6,990 bases of DNA from Bacillota bacterium. Lineage in GTDB: Bacteria; Bacillota; Clostridia; Lachnospirales; Lachnospiraceae. The position numbers and the translations under genes were made by a program. Of this stretch, positions 6,826-6,990 are shown piece after piece. A model generated the notes under the pieces. It ran no database searches, was not told where the DNA came from, and saw only the letters and a program-made list of their open reading frames with translations. Each line of letters opens with the position of its first letter. Position 1 is the stretch's first letter. The stretch is taken from NCBI GenBank assembly GCA_023435505.1, contig JAEYRR010000391.1, forward strand, positions 1 to 6,990. Direction: 5' to 3'.

Positions 6826-6841
6826 AGGGATGGGCTTTTTT
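6812..6841 (+). terminator. T-box regulatory intrinsic terminator
   Basis: Ten base pairs form between 6812-6821 and 6826-6835 (nine Watson-Crick, one wobble) around a four-base GTTT loop, followed directly by six T (6836-6841). It forms when charged tRNA-Ile is abundant and stops transcription about 137 bases before the coding start. Confidence 0.93.
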
Positions 6842-6977
6842 AGTTGAATATTCCAGAGCTACACTAATTTATCACCTAATGGCATCACCTAAACGGCAAA
6901 CGATTTATCCTAATTTAGTAGGAAACGAAATTACTTAGTTATTCATGGTTATACTGTAAATATAAGGAGGTAGTAAC

Positions 6978-6990
6978 ATGTATGAGAAAG
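6978..6990 (+). CDS. ileS: Isoleucine-tRNA ligase, first four codons only
   Basis: An ATG at 6978 follows AAGGAGG (6964-6970) by seven bases and begins MYEK before the window ends. The assignment rests on the upstream isoleucine-type T-box and on the fact that clostridial isoleucyl-tRNA synthetases commonly begin with MYEK or a close variant. Only 13 bases are visible, so another isoleucine-related gene (biosynthesis or transport) cannot be excluded. The enzyme would attach isoleucine to tRNA-Ile in the cytoplasm, and the leader would raise its expression when that charged tRNA runs low. Confidence 0.7.

Larger units (their letters stand above)
6586..6841 (+). promoter_or_regulatory. T-box leader, isoleucine type (specifier AUC)
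   Basis: This RNA binds uncharged tRNA and lets transcription continue into the downstream gene when the tRNA is not aminoacylated. Stem I shows the lower helix AGAG/CTCT (6594-6597 with 6676-6679), the AGTA motif of the specifier loop (6600-6603), an adjoining helix AGATCT/AGATTT (6605-6610 with 6661-6666, one wobble pair), the AGTGA bulge (6624-6628) and a distal hairpin ATCAGG/CCTGAT (6629-6634 with 6646-6651). The specifier loop reads GGAAC-ATC-A, placing the AUC isoleucine codon at 6672-6674 followed by the usual purine. The middle part (6681-6789) should hold stems II to III; a hairpin GATAA/TTATC (6712-6716 with 6721-6725) is visible. A CAU histidine reading would need a different register and is not favoured. 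The gene that follows fits isoleucine. Confidence 0.88.

Noticed and set aside
6871..6892. Nine-base direct repeat ATCACCTAA with a 13-base period before the ileS start
   Set aside because: There are only two short copies in a leader without other structure. It is compatible with chance and with no recognised operator.

Overview
The window looks like a chromosomal segment of a low-GC Gram-positive anaerobe of the class Clostridia, most likely Lachnospiraceae. The support is the AT-rich base composition, strong AGGAGG-type ribosome sites, a T-box leader, a GntR/YtrA-type ABC operon whose large permease starts with features common in clostridial genomes, and protein starts that resemble clostridial homologues. 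This placement is an inference from protein and RNA style. No rRNA or other marker gene is present.

Layout from left to right. Positions 1-1051 (minus) hold the N-terminal 350 residues of a membrane-anchored, zinc-dependent M15B (VanY/LdcB-like) peptidoglycan carboxypeptidase. It starts at TTG, and its C-terminus turns into a Pro/Thr/Ser/Lys-rich tail, encoded by 36-bp tandem repeats, that runs off the left edge. Positions 1298-2752 (minus) hold a complete nicotinate phosphoribosyltransferase (NAD salvage) with its own promoter, a 5' leader carrying two hairpins, and a downstream hairpin. Positions 2963-6382 (minus) hold a compact three-gene operon: a short GntR-family repressor of the YtrA type, an ABC ATPase, and a 711-residue permease with about nine membrane segments and a large C-terminal domain predicted to lie outside the cell. 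The three genes overlap by 14 nt and 1 nt, are read from one promoter whose start point sits inside a 21-bp palindromic operator, and end at a strong intrinsic terminator. Positions 6538-6990 (plus) hold a divergent unit: a promoter, an isoleucine-type T-box leader with specifier AUC, its antiterminator and terminator, and the first four codons of what is very probably ileS.

The units are functionally separate. Wall remodelling, NAD salvage and isoleucyl-tRNA supply are housekeeping roles. The ABC operon is the accessory-like part: the repressor probably senses a signal and releases its own operon, so that an ATPase-permease pair of unknown substrate is made. I see no IS element, CRISPR array, tRNA, rRNA or phage gene. 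The most interesting points are the ABC operon with its extracytoplasmic domain and start-site operator, the T-box whose antiterminator bulge departs from the usual consensus, and the expanding repeat tail of the carboxypeptidase.
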